64,000 nucleotides of DNA. It comes from Orientallactaga sibirica (Eukaryota; Chordata; Mammalia; Rodentia; Dipodidae). Location: NCBI GenBank assembly GCA_036365145.1, contig JAEOAD010002231.1, forward strand, positions 4,691,501-4,755,500. Direction: 5' to 3'. Below the pieces are notes generated by a model. It worked only from the letters and a program-made list of their open reading frames with translations. It was not told the origin of the DNA and did no database searches. The position numbers and the translations under genes are program-made. Below, piece by piece: positions 47,665 to 59,561 of the stretch. Numbering within the stretch: the first letter of the stretch is position 1; every line of letters starts with the position of its first letter.

Positions 47665-48549
47665 TGTTGCAGTTACTTTTGTGTTGCTGTCAAAAAGCAC
47701 TTGACCCCCCCACAAAAAAAAGAGAGACAGAAGAATTAATTATAACTAATTATATTTAAAATTCTTACTATTGTCCAGTAAAGTTTCTAGTGTTTGTTAA
47801 GCTGGGTAAGGTCATAAAGAGAATTGTCAAACTTTTCTCCATGAACTTCGAGTTTTCCTGAAGGATGAAAATTGCTGAGGAATGATGCTTGCTGTTCTTG
47901 CAATTCAGGGGTTCTGAGGAATGTTGCATGAGCTACAAATAAGGGCCTTATGGGCTGTGGTATGAATGAAGTGTCTTTCATTGATTTATTAGTATTATTT
48001 TTTTGGTCCCCAGCTAGTGGCAATTTGGAAAAGTTGTGGATCGTTTGGTAGGTCGAGCCTTGCTGTGCTGGAAGATGTGTGTCATCAGAGACGGGCCTTG
48101 AAATTTATTAGTTCAGCCTCTTGGGTATTTCTTGTTACTTCCTCCTATCTGATGTGACAAAATGTATCACTCCAACTAGCTGCTCTGCCATGCTTTCCCC
48201 AGTATCATGGAACTTTCCCTCAAACTGAAATAAACCCATTCTTTCCAAAAAACAAACAAAAATATCTTGTGGAAGGAAATGGCTTATTTTAGCTTACAGA
48301 CTTGAGGGGAAATGCCATGATGGCAGGGGAGAGGATGGCATGTGAAGATGCTGGACATCACCTCTGCTACAGCAGGTGGGATACTGCAGGATAAGATTGA
48401 CCCAACTAACACTGGCAAACTGAGGGTTAATGAACCTCAGGGTCCACTCCCAGTGATACACCTCCTCCAATAAAGTTCCACCTTCCAAATTGCCATCAGC
48501 TGAGTTCGAAACATGAGTTTATTGGGAACTTCTAATTGAAACCACCACA
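47665..48549 (-). mobile_element. ERVL-MaLR-type LTR, family B, split by an insertion
   Basis: The first part is 47665-47715 (TGTTGCAGTTACTTTTGTG), the remainder about 48255-48549. Flanking pentamers GAATT / GAAAT match at four of five. The split is caused by the plus-strand sequence 47716-48250. Confidence 0.75.
47716..48250 (+). mobile_element. LTR family C fragment, possibly with internal sequence
   Basis: 47955-48245 resembles the family C LTR at 44399 (GTGGTATGAATGAAG ... AGCTAGTGGCAATTTGG ... TGAAATAAACCCATTC). 47760-47950 could be internal MaLR sequence leading into a 3' LTR. It begins with an A-rich run after CCCCCCC at 47706-47712. Confidence 0.5.
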
Positions 48550-48578
48550 GAAATTTTGCATACATTTCCATAATGTAC

Positions 48579-48964
48579 TGTAGTTCGAATCTATGTCCCC
48601 CATAGACCAGATGTCTTATTAAAGCTTATAACTTTGGTCTCCAGTCACCTGGCTAGAGGACGTGTCACTGAGGGCAGATCCTGGGGTTCAGCCCTAAGGT
48701 ATGTTTGGGGATGGATCTGAATTTCAGCTTGAAGGTATGCAGAGCAGTTTGAGCTGGGCTTCTGCTGCTGCTGGTTTGTGCTTGTCTCTTTTGGTGTTTT
48801 CTGGCTGCTAATGGTTTCTCTATGCTTGCATGTATGGATGCAGCTCTTTCTACCACTGATGGAACTTCCCCCTGTATCTGTAATGTTTATCTGAAATAAG
48901 CCCCCTCTTCCTATAAACTGTGCCTGATTGGGATGTTCATCCCAGAAATATGAAGCTCTCTACA
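48579..48964 (+). mobile_element. ERVL-MaLR-type LTR, family A
   Basis: The only plus-strand A copy: TGTAGTTCGAATC start, GAAATAAGCCCCCTC near the 3' end, TCTCTACA terminus. It lies inside the old L1. Confidence 0.82.
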
Positions 48965-49581
48965 ACAGGGACATTTTGGTTTTCTTTCCTTTGTTGTGTA
49001 CTTATTTGGTGTTGGTATCAGGATAATGCTGACTTCAGAGAAAGAGTTTGATGGTGTTCTTTCCCTGTTATTTGAAATAATTTGAGGAGCACTGTTATTA
49101 GCCCTGGCAGAATTTGGCAGTGAATCCATCTGGTCCTGGGCTTTTTTGTTGGGAGACATTTTTATTACTGTTTCAATCTTGTTGGTTACGAAAGGCTTGC
49201 ATATGTTTATAGATCTTGACTTAATTTTTGTAGGAAATATATGCTCTAGGGGTATATTCATTTCTTCTAGACTTTCTAGGTTTTTGGAGTATAAGTTTTG
49301 AAAGTATTTCCGAATGACTCTGCCTCATTGACATCTGTAGTGACTTCACCTTTTCATCTCTGGTTTCATTAACTTAGGTCTTCTGTCTCTTTCTTTTGTG
49401 AGTTTTCCCAGGGCTTTGTCAATTGTATTTAAATTTTCAAAGAACCAACTTTTTGATCAATTCTATGTATTTACTCTCTCCATTTCATTAATTTTTGCCC
49501 TCATTTTAATGATTGATTTGGTTTTGGATTATTCCTATTTTTATAGGACCTTGAGGTATACCATTGTGTTATTTATTTGAA

Positions 49582-51100
49582 TTTTTTTATATATATATAT
49601 TTTATTTATATTATTTTGGTTTTACATTCATAGTATTGGTTCCATTGTCCTCCTCCCTGTCCTCCCTCTTTCAAAGGGACCCTTGTCAATGGGGAATGTG
49701 GGTCATGCATTGTGAGGTTAGTCAAGAGTTCTGGGGGATAGGCCCCAGTCTCTGTGCATAATGCCCCAACTATGACTCTAACAATCTTTCTGCCCCCTCT
49801 TCCACAAGTTTCCCTGAGCCACATTGGGTCATTTTAGTTCTGCTTCAGTGATGAGGTTTTGGGAGCCTCTGTGTCACTGGATATCTGGCTTAGTTGGAGT
49901 TGGATGTTCTCTGTGTTTATCTCCTTCAGCCTTTTTCTGGTGTCATAATCGCCATGCACGCTGTATTCTTGCTCTTCCCCCGCAATACTCTATGGTTTCA
50001 GCTGGGGCCCTGGTGAGGTGTGGTTAGCTGATCCTCCCTTCAGGTTCATTGTCCTTCTGAAAAAAGATAAGCAAATTCTCCAATGAGAGAGAGAAGTTAG
50101 TACTAGATAGAAGGGATGACCATATATGTTTTGGAGGGAGTTTTATATGCATTGGCTCTCTTCTAGCCCACATTTGGTGGTATCTTGCTCTTGGAGACTG
50201 AGCTCATTTTTTTGTACCTGGTTTTGACTTATTTCCCAGTTCTAGCAATGAGTTCCATTCCACTGAGTGGATCTATTAGCCAAATCAAGAGCAGTTGGTT
50301 ACCCATCATGGCTGATTGCCACTACTGCACTTGTATGAGCATTACATCAAGTTGTTTCCTGCTGGGTATCTTAGACTGCAAGTTGTTTGGACAGATGTCG
50401 GTCATTTTTCCCCAGTTTCTTGTGTAGCACCCTCTGGTACTAGACTAGCTAACTGTCTGGGGACTGACCCTCTTCCAGATTCTGAACAGGTCTCTTTGTG
50501 TTTGGTCTCACACACGTATGCTGTCTTCAACAGTAGGGTCTTGCCATTAACCTTTGGTGGGTCACCAAGAACTCTGACAGAAGTCTGTCCTTTTTGGGAA
50601 ACCTTGTAGGTGTTTCAGATCAACAGCTCATTGTGGAAGTTCAGCCCGTGCTGCCACTGGGAGTTATAAGTCTGCACCTAGGAAGGTGAGGGAAGAAAAA
50701 GATAAATAATATAAAAGAGAAAGTGAGTATAGAGAGGATAGGGAGAGAGAATGATAGAGAGAGAGAGAGAAGAGAGAGAGAAGCAGGACAAGATTAAGGT
50801 TGGCCTTCATGATGCTCTCTCCAGGTTCCTGTGGTTCGGGTGTTCCCTCTGCGGGCCTGCTGAAGGATCAATGTTTTAACCTGTTGTTCAGAATAAGGGG
50901 TTTTATAGTATCTTTTCCTTTTGGGTCCCAATTTGTATCCCCCCCTTGTTCTCCCTCCCACCCTCTCGTTCCCTCCCACCCTTACCCTCCCTCCCTCCCC
51001 CCCCCCTCCCTTTTGTCTGGGCCTCAGAGTGTTTATTAGGTTTGGCCACCTGTCAGGTGGATTCAGGTTAGGGCGACAGATAAACGAGACCATGCGATGA
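49582..51100 (-). mobile_element. 3'UTR of the young L1, lineage I
   Basis: About 1.5 kb. A GA-rich run at 50690-50790 (plus strand) and a C-rich run at 50936-51010 (G-rich in the L1 sense strand) lie within it. The latter is the counterpart of the G tract at 30602-30645. Antisense to it is a 97-codon frame at 50316-50609 similar to one in the other L1. Confidence 0.85.
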
Positions 51101-54100
51101 TTACTTTTTGTGCTTGGGTGAGCTCACTGAGGATGATCTGTTCCATGTTTGACCTTTTTTTTTTTTTTTTTTTTCAAATTTCCTTATTTCATTTTTCCTT
51201 ACTGCTATGTAGAATTCCATAGTATAGATATACCACATCTTTGTTATCCATTCATCTAGTGATGGACACCTGGGTTGATTCCAGCTCTTTGCTATTATGA
51301 ATTGAGCAGCTATAAACATGGTTGAGCAAATGTCTCTGATCTGAGGCTTGGAGCTTTTAGGGTAAATGCCCAATAAGGAATAACTGGATCCATTGGTAGG
51401 TCTATGGTCATCCTTTTCAGGAGTCTCCATATAGCTTTCCATAGTGGTTGAACCATTTTACGTTCCCACCAGCAGTGAAAGTTTGTTCCTATTTCTCCAT
51501 AGCCTCGCCAGCATTTGTTTTCATTATTTTTCTTTAATGCTAGCCATCCTTACTGGGGTAAGGTGGAATCTCATAGTTGTTTTAATTTGCATTTCCCTGA
51601 TGATTAGGGATGTTGAACATTTTCTTAAATGTGCATTTGCTATTTGTATTTCTTCCTCTGAGAACTCCCTGTGCAGTTCTCTGCCCCACTTTGTGAGTGG
51701 GTTGTTTGATGATTTTTTTTTTAGGTTTTGGAGTTCTTTGTGGATTCTAGAAATCAGGCCTCTGTCAGTTGTATAGCTGGTGAAATTTTCTCCCATTGTG
51801 TAGATAATCTGCTGGCTTTGGTTATAGTATTTTTGTCAGTGAAAAAGCTTTTCAGCTTCATGTGATCCCAATGGTTGAGTGATTGGTTAATTTCCTGAGC
51901 TGCTGGGGTTTTGTTCAGGAAATCTTTTCCCACTCCTATGTCGTGGAAGGTTCCTCCTATTTTTTCTTCCAGTAGTAGCATAGTTTCTGGCTTTATATTA
52001 AGGTCTTTGATCCAGTTGGACTTAATTTTTGTGCATGGAGAGATGTGTGGGTCGAGTTTCATTTTCCTACATATGGTTGTCCAGTTTGTCCAGCACCATT
52101 TGTTGAATATGTTGTCCTTTTTCCATTCTACATTGCTAGGGCCTTTGTCAAATATTAAGTAGCTGTAGTTTCTTGACCCAAAGTCTGGGTCTTCAATTCT
52201 GTTCCATTGGTCTATATTCATGTTTTTGTGCCAGTACCAGGTTGTTTTTATTACAATGGCTTTGTAGTATAACTTTAGATCAGGTATGGTGATGCCTCCA
52301 GAGGTGTTTCTTTTGCTGAGGATGAGCTTGGATATCCGAGGCCTTCTGCCTTTCCATATGAATTTTGAGATAGTTTTTTCTATCTCATTGAAGAAGGAAG
52401 TTGGGATTTTTATTGGCATTGCATTGAATCTATAAAGTGCTTTTGGTAAAATTGCCATTTTCACAATGTTAATTCTACCAATCCAGGAGCATGGGAGGTC
52501 TTTCCATTTTTGTAGGACCTCCTCAATTTCTTTGTTGAGAGTTTTTATGTTTTCATTGTATAGGTCTTTCACTTCCTTAGTTAATGTTATTCCAAGGTAT
52601 TTTATTTTCTTTGTTGCAATTGAAAATGGGACGATGTTAGTTATTTCTTTTTCTGTCTCTTTGTCCTTTGCATACAGAAAGGCTACTGATTTCTGTGCAT
52701 TGATTTTGTATCCTGCTACTTTGCTGAAGGCGCTAATCACCTTTAAGAGTTTTGAGATGGAAGTTCTCGGGTCACTTATGTATAGAATCATGTCATCTGC
52801 AAACAGGGCTAACTTAACTTCTTCATTTCCAATTTGTATCCCTTTGATTTCTTTCTCCTGTCTTATTGCTTGAGCTAATACTTCTAGCACTATGTTGAAG
52901 AGCAGAGGTGAGAGTGGACACCCCTGCCTTGTTCCTGACCTCAATGGGAATTCCTTCAGTCTCCCCCCATTAAGAATTACTTGGGCTTTAGGTGTTGTAT
53001 ATATAGTCTTTATTATGTTGAGATATGGGCCGTCCATGCCTATTCTCTCCAATGTTTTGATCATGAAGTGATGTTGTATTTTGTCAAAGGCCTTTTCTGC
53101 ATCTATCGAAATGATCATGGGTTTTTGTGTTTCAGCTTGTTTATGTGGTGTATTACATTGACCGATTTCCATACGTTGAACCACCCCTGTGTTCCAGGGA
53201 TGAAGCCTCCTTGATCAAGGTGGATAATGCTTTTGATGTACTATTGAATTCAGTTTGCAAGAATTTTGTTCAGGATCTTTGCGTCTATGTTCATCAGAGA
53301 AATGAGCCTATAATTTTCTTTTCTTGTGGCATCCCTGCCTGGTTTTGGAATTAGGGTGATACTGGCTTCCTAGAAGGAGTTGGGGATCTCTCCCTGTTCT
53401 CCTATTGTGTGGCACAGTTTGAGAAGTATTGGTTTCAGTTCTTCCATGAAGGTTTGGTAGAATTCTGCTGAGAAACCGTCTGGTCCTGGACTCTTCTTTT
53501 TGGGGAGGTGTTTGATTACCTCTTCTATCTCAAAGGGTGTGATGGGTCTGTTTAGGAAGTTAATCTGCTCTGGGCTTAGCTTTGGTAGGTGGTATGTGTC
53601 TAGGAATTCCTCCATTTCCTCCATATTCTCCTGTTTTATAGAGTAGAGGTTTTTGAAATAAGTCCTAATAACTCTTTCTATTTCACTCATGTCTGTTGTG
53701 ATCTCTCCTTTTTCATTTCTAATTTTGTTGATTTGAAGTGTTTCTTTTTTTTGCTTAATCAAATTGGCCAGGGGTGTATCAATCTTGTTAATTTTTTCAA
53801 AGAACCAGCTCTTTGTTTCATCAATTTTCTTAATTGTCCTCTTAGTTTCCAATTCATTAATTTCTGCTCTGATCTTAATTATTTCTTTCCGTCTGGAGCT
53901 TTTTGGGTTGGCTTCTTCTAGCTTTTCCAATGCCTTTAGGTGGATGGTTAGGTTATTGATTTGGGATTTCTCTGATTTTGTTATGAGGGCATTTAGTGCT
54001 ATGATTTTTCCCCTAAGGACTGCCTTCATTGTGTCCCATAAGTTTTGGTATGATGTGTTCTTGTTGTCATTAAATTCTAGAAATTTTGCAATTTCATTCT

Positions 54101-54188
54101 TTATTTCATCCACAACCCATTTATTGTTTAAAAGTGTGTTGTTCAATTTCCAGGAGGTAGAGGGATTCCTGGTGCACTTTTGTTGTTG
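51101..54188 (-). pseudogene. L1 ORF2, lacking the endonuclease domain
   Basis: L1 ORF2 nicks target DNA and reverse-transcribes L1 RNA. Here the sense strand starts at codons for [10 protein letters not shown] just past the endonuclease. The frame 53370-54218 covers the linker and the start of the RT ([12 protein letters not shown]). A TAG lies near 53374. The frame 51754-53184 covers the RT core with [12 protein letters not shown] and the FADD catalytic motif (complement of 52792-52803), the thumb and part of the C-terminal region. 51524-51796 and 51101-51442 carry the remaining C-terminal end in other frames. Only a few lesions separate these frames, so the copy is recent, but it cannot make a full protein. 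Confidence 0.92.
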
Positions 54189-54199
54189 ATTTATTTGAA

Positions 54200-54700
54200 A
54201 TTTTATTAAGAGAAACACTAATATCTATAAACTTTCTTGTTAGAACTGCTTTAACTATATCCCAAAGGCTTTGATAATTTTTTCTTTAATTTTTATTTGA
54301 TTCTAGGAACTTTTTAATTTCCTCAGTAACTTCTTTAGTGGTCATTTGTACTGTTTCTGTAGCTTTTCTTGCTATTCATTTCTAATTTTATTCTTCTGTT
54401 ATCATGTAAGATACAAGAACTTATTCTGATTCTTTTCTGCTGGGTAATACATGATTGTTTCTTAAAATGACATACTAAGAAGAATCTGTTTTCTGTATTT
54501 GGGTTATGCTGTATATATTTGTTAGCTCCTTTAGCTTAATGGTCAGGTTTCCATGTTGATTTTTTGTTGTTTGTTTGATTGCCCTATTTAGCAACGAAAG
54601 TAGCATAGTGGTATTGTCTGGTCTTATTTGATCAGTTCTCTGAATTTTATGGCCTTGGTTATAGTTTGCCTTATAAGACTGGGAGTCCCAATAATTTGTA
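54200..54700 (-). pseudogene. Old L1 ORF2, upstream part of the split host copy
   Basis: Continues the old L1 of 46200-49570. The codons LWDIVKAVLTRKF (near 54230-54275 on the minus strand) are the diverged equivalent of [12 protein letters not shown] in the young L1. Beyond about 54480 the similarity fades. Confidence 0.6.
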
Positions 54701-55105
54701 TATGTGGATACAGTAAGTGGATGAGATAAAGGAAAGAATAATGGAAAAGGGAGAACTAGAGGACAAGTAAAAATAAATATAAATGAAAAGAAGTTGGGGT
54801 AGAGGAGAATATTATTAAGGATAAGAGGAAAGCATAACAGTTTAGAAAAATAAATTAATAAAGAAAAAAATCCCAATATCAAAATAGGACAAAAAATTGT
54901 GTTTTATAAATGTAGGATGCAAAATAAAAATTTAAATGTAAAATTATTTAGAAAACAATATGACTCAAAGTGGAGAGAAGGAAGAAGAAAGATAAACGTG
55001 GGATAGAAAATAACAAAAGAAACTATGTAAAAGAAAAATAAACAATGCTTAATAATAAAACAATGCATCAACAAAATTAGATGAATGTATGAAGTACAAT
55101 AACAA
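54701..55105. other. No gene; A-rich DNA
   Basis: Purine- and A-rich, with no frame. Possibly the decayed rest of the host L1. Confidence 0.45.
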
Positions 55106-56912
55106 ATAAAAACATATTTAAATTTTTTTTATTATTTATTATTATTAACAACATATTTTGTATGTATGCATCACGTGTTGGTACCCACTTTTACCTCATC
55201 CCTGCCCCCATTCTGTGGGGATGCTCATCATTAGGGTTGCAGGTATTCCCATGGGGTTGTGGGTTATGCATTGTGGGAGAAGCAGTCAGTTTTTAGGCAA
55301 AGGCAATGCCTCTGGGCATGATGCCTCAACCTGTGGCTCTTACAATCTTTCTGCCCCTCTTCTGCAAAATTCCCTGAGCTGTGGTGGGTGAGTTTTAAGT
55401 CTACTTCACCTAAGGGCTCTTACGAGCCTTTGGATCCCTGCTTTGGTAGGTGTTGAGTGTCCTCAGCATCTGTCTCCTTCACCTTGTTGCTGATTGCCAG
55501 GTTTACCATGGAAGTAGCACTCATGTCATCTTCATAATTCCTCTGTGGTTTCAGCTGTGGCTTGGTGAAGTGCAGGGGGTAGTTTATTTCCTTGGGTCTT
55601 GCTACCTTCTGAAAAAGAACAACAGATTCTCCAATGGAGAGTGAAGTCAGCATAGTTTAAATGGGATAAACATTACTAATTTAGGGAGAATTTGATGTAT
55701 GTAAACCCCTATTTTAACCAGAGACTAATGACAGCTTGACACTAGAGAGCATAATCTTTGTGTCCATAGGATTCTGATCTGGTTCCCAGTTTCAGATATG
55801 GGCTCCTTTACACTGAGTAGATATCTTAGCCAATCAGAAAACTATTGGTTACCCACCACGGCTGTGTGCCATTATTGCACTGGTGTGTACATCCTGCTTC
55901 TGAATAGCTTAAACCTCTGGTTGCTCAGACCATTGTTGGCCACTTTCCCCCAGTAGCTCATGTAAGAGCTTTACAGCACTAGATGGGCTGTTTGGGACTG
56001 GCTCTCTTCCAGATTCCAGCCAGGTCTCTCCATGCTCTGTGATGGCAACATATGGTGTCTTCAGCAATAGGGTTTGCCTCAGGCAGGTAATCAAGTGCTT
56101 TGACAGAAGCCTGTCTTGTTTTTGGGATCTCATAGGTCTGTTTGATCAATGGATCATTATAAGTATCAACTGATTTCTGGTACTGGGAGTTAGAGGCCCA
56201 AGACAATTTTTTTTAAGGTTAGATTTCATCCCACCTTCTCCAGGGCCCTTCTTTTCAGGTGCTCACCTCTTACTACTTTTGAGGGTTATATCTTTTAGTC
56301 TATCTTCAAGGATAAAGTTTCTAGGGTATCATTTCATTTTGGATTTAGTTTTGTGTTTGTTTTCCCCCACCTTTGCCTTCCCCTCCCCTCAAACCCTTCC
56401 ATCCCTATTGTCTGGGCCTTGAATTGCCTGTCAGCAACTTGAGCTGGTCCAGGTTAGGAACAGCAGACGAGTGAGACCATGCAGCATTTGTCTTTCTGTG
56501 ATTGTGTGAGTTCACTGAGTATGATCTGTTCCAAGTCTGTCCATTTTTCTACAAATTTCATTGTATCATTTTTTTCTTACTGCTGTGTAGAATTCCATTG
56601 TGTAAGGGTACCACAACTTCATTATCCATTCATCCCATGATGAGCATCTGGGTTGATTCCATTTCTTAGCTATAATGAATTAGGCAGCTATAAACATGAT
56701 TGAGCAAATATATCTGTAGTGAAGCATGGAGCATTTAGGATAAATGCACAGTAAGGGAATAACTGGGTCTGTTGGTAGCTCCATGTTCATCCTTTTCAGG
56801 AATCTCCAAAATGATTTCCATAGTGGTTGTACAAGTTTACATTCCCACCAACAGTGGATGAGGGTTCCTCTCTCCCCACATCCTCACCAACATTTATTGT
56901 TATAAAAACATA
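55106..56912 (-). mobile_element. 5'-truncated L1 with TSD: ORF2 end and 3'UTR, lineage I
   Basis: ATAAAAACATA at 55106-55116 is repeated exactly at 56902-56912. Body 55117-56901: the A-rich tail appears as ATTTAAATTTTTTTTATTATT, the 3'UTR runs to about 56500, and 56500-56901 is the ORF2 C-terminal end (antisense TTACATTCCCACCAACAGTGG). More diverged than the copy at 49582. Confidence 0.9.
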
Positions 56913-56971
56913 AAATTAAAAAAATCATGAAATAAAAATGCTGCTCCAAGCTTAATTTTTTAAAAAAGGAA

Positions 56972-57185
56972 GGGCTAGAGAGATTGCTTAGCACTTAGGA
57001 CACTTGCTTGTAAAGCCCAAGGACCCAGGTTCAATTTCCCAGAACCCATATAAGGCAGATGCACATGGTGTCATGTGTGTCTGGAGTTTGTTTACAGTGG
57101 CTAGAGACCCTCACAGGCCCATTCTCTATCTCTCCCTTTCTCTTTCTCTTTCACCCTGTTATAAATAAATAAAAAATAAATAAGT
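56972..57185 (+). mobile_element. tRNA-derived SINE, type 1
   Basis: GGGCTAGAGAGATTGCTTAG head, B box GGTTCAATTTCCC, TCTC run and (ATAA)n tail. Confidence 0.87.
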
Positions 57186-57439
57186 ATTACACAGAAATGA
57201 ATTCCAAGGGTCACAAAATAAGATAACAAGAGTGAAGTTGGGAGTTCTTTTTGGGTCCTCAACAACACACAGTGACCATTATATGCATTTGGTGTGCAGG
57301 TCAGTTGAACTTCTGGACTCATGTCTTTCATATGGCTTACACAGTTGTTGAGCCCATATTGGAATAGTGTCCAGTGTGTGCTGGAACAGTTTTCACTTTT
57401 ATAGCTCTCCTTCCCATTCCATGAGCCTCTTGGCACATT
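57186..57439. other. No gene
   Basis: Single-copy-like spacer. Confidence 0.5.
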
Positions 57440-57626
57440 AAGAATTGAATTCTAGCCGGGCATGGTGGCGCACGCCTTTAATCCCAGCACTCAGGAGGCA
57501 GAGGTAGGAGGATCACTGAGAGTTCGAGGCCACCCCGAGACTACATAGTGAATTCCAGGTCAGCCTGAGCCAGCGTGAGACCCTATCTTGAAAAACTAAA
57601 AAAAAAAAAAAAAGAATTGAATTCTG
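57440..57626 (+). mobile_element. Young B1 SINE with TSD
   Basis: AAGAATTGAATTCT at 57440-57453 and 57613-57626. The B1 body (GCCGGGCATGGTGGCGCACG, near-consensus) and A15 tail lie between. One of the least diverged repeats in the window. Confidence 0.95.
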
Positions 57627-58664
57627 TGGGCAAGGCTCATCTGAAGCACTCTTAGATTCTAGACCTAGATCATAACCTCTCAGGTTGCTAATGTGCTAGC
57701 AGGAGGGTCTCTCTCAAGTATGGTAGTAGTATGAGAAACAATCACAGCATGGAGATTGTCACATACAGAGAACACATCTGTTTTATTTTAAATGTTTCCT
57801 AAGTGTAAATGACCCCACTGGATGGATAAAGCCCCGAATAGCAAATTACATTATTGGAACCTCAGAGTTCTTTCCATCTATAGCAATAAATGCCTGATAG
57901 GTGGTTCCAGAATTTGAGGCTGCTCCATCTGACCTCACATTCCAGAGTTATCCTTACTTGATGAAATATACTTTGGTTCACTGAGGGTGGGTCTGTCTTA
58001 CCATATTCATCTCCATGATTGAGCCTGGCCTCCTGCCACCTGCTGCCTCTGTCCTTTCTGTTCCCCATAGCTGCTTCCTGGAGTAACCTGCAGCTGGCAC
58101 AGACTTGTGGTTGTTCTCTGTTCTCAGCCTCATGGGGTAGCTCAGTAGCCAATACTTTGATTATCTCTCACATGACTCTAGCCACTACCCTCCAGACCAT
58201 CCAGAGTGCCAACAATGGGATTCTTCTGTCAATGGCACATCCACTTCCAGAATGATGGTCTCATTAGGACCTGCACTTGGATGTTAGTGCTCATGAGGAT
58301 TGTTTGCTCATCTTGAAGCTAGGACTGCCTGTCTCATTTCTTGCCTCTTGGAAAGGCCTCTGCTTCCTCCCAGCCTCAGATCTGAGTCACCAAAGCTTTG
58401 TTTGGCTTAGGTATGGAGATGTCACGAATCCTGTTCTGCCCCTTGCAGGGTTTCTTTCACTTTCTTTGTGGATTTCTGACAAGATCTGGAATGTTTAGGG
58501 TGGTATGGCTGTACACCCTTTGCAGATTGCTGAAACACTTCTTTGCTACCTTTTTGGAATAAAGGTTTTCTTCCCCTACTCTGACACTCTCTCTAAGTCA
58601 CAGGGTAGGCAGCTTTTAGTTCACCACCTTACTCAGAAGTGATGGAGATTATTATTTTCAGAAA
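57627..58664. other. No gene recognised; single-copy-like, moderately GC
   Basis: Overlapping short frames on both strands (57862-58152 minus, 58019-58255 plus, 58277-58498 plus) have no known domain. I see no SINE or L1 signature. It could be an old LTR or retroelement interior. Confidence 0.45.
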
Positions 58665-59024
58665 GTGATACTGGCTTGCTTGCTATCGTCATACCTCCTG
58701 CTTGACACATCAACTTATAAAGAAGGAAGAGTTATTTTGCCTAATGGTTTGGAGACTCCAGTCCATTCCCAAAGAGCACATCAAGGTCCATTGCTTTTAG
58801 GGGTCCAGTGGCAGCAAAGGGTAGAGCAAACCTCTGAGCTCATTGCCTTAAAGCAAGAGAGAGGTGTGTGTGTGGATCCCTTTTGAAGGCATTCCTCAAT
58901 GATTTGAATATCACTCTCTAGGTCCTACCTCTCAAAGATTTGAGCCCTCCAAATAATACTATGTGCTGAGGACTGAGATTCCAAATGCATGATCCTTTGG
59001 GGTCATTAAGATCTAAACTATAGC
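58665..59024 (-). mobile_element. Old MaLR LTR (MLT1-like)
   Basis: On the minus strand it begins TGCTATAGTTTAGATCTTAA with CCCAAAGGATCATGCATTTG, a typical MLT1-like opening. The other end is near CTGGCTTGCTTG. Confidence 0.65.
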
Positions 59025-59319
59025 AAAGACCTAGGAGAATAAATAACTAAATGAATTATGAGATATTGTGCTACTTGGATAGAGAAAATTAATGGAAAAT
59101 TTTCTAAAATTGGAATAATGGCCTGGTTAGCTCAGATTATAAAGTACGAGACTCTTAAAATTGGAATTGTGTCTGTGATTTCCTATTGTAGCAATGTTTA
59201 TTTCTTGTTTTGATAATTACACTGTCATTATCTAACATGTTACCATCACAGAAAAGATGTAAGTAATATTCACAAACTTTTGTAATCATTTTGCACATTT
59301 TCCATTTCTAAAATAAATA
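59025..59319. other. No gene
   Basis: AT-rich spacer. Confidence 0.5.
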
Positions 59320-59561
59320 CTTGAGAAAGTTTTTTTCAATTTAATCAATTAATCTATTTATTTGAGAGTGAGAGAAAGAGGTAGATATATAGAGAGAATA
59401 ATGGGCATGCCAGGGCCTTCAGCCACTGAAGTGAACTCCAGTCACATGTGCCACCTTGTGCTCTGGCTTATGTGCATCCTAGGGAATTAAACCTGGGTTT
59501 TGGCCTTGCAGACAAATGCCTTAACCACTGAAGCATCTCTCCAGACCTTGAGAAAGTTTTT
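59320..59561 (-). mobile_element. tRNA-derived SINE, type 1, with TSD
   Basis: CTTGAGAAAGTTTTT at 59320-59334 and 59547-59561 flanks the SINE body 59335-59546, which keeps head, B box and tail. Confidence 0.93.

Larger units (their letters stand above)
46200..49570 (-). pseudogene. Old L1 ORF2, split by LTRs and a young L1
   Basis: Minus-strand ORF2 read from high to low coordinates: post-endonuclease (49570-49300), start of the RT (near 49140, where SPGPDG-like codons are recognisable), RT middle (47660-47400), catalytic region (47340-47135) and thumb (46480-46200). LTRs inserted at 46785, 47665 and 48579, and a young L1 at 49571. Its N-terminal side resumes beyond 54200. No usable frame remains. 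Confidence 0.65.
49571..54199 (-). mobile_element. Young 5'-truncated L1 (4.6 kb) with TSD
   Basis: ATTTATTTGAA at 49571-49581 is repeated exactly at 54189-54199. The body 49582-54188 is an L1 in antisense, with A-rich tail at 49582-49615, 3'UTR to 51100 and ORF2 from 51101 to 54188. It is truncated just after the endonuclease domain. It is inserted in an older L1 of the same orientation, whose sequence resumes at 54200. It has the longest open L1 frames in the window. Confidence 0.92.

Noticed and set aside
37105..48964. CRISPR-like regularly spaced repeats
   Set aside because: The repeated units are 300-400-bp LTRs with irregular spacing in a mammalian genome.
51754..53184. 476-codon frame as a host gene
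   Set aside because: It is the reverse-transcriptase core of a 5'-truncated L1 with a target-site duplication.
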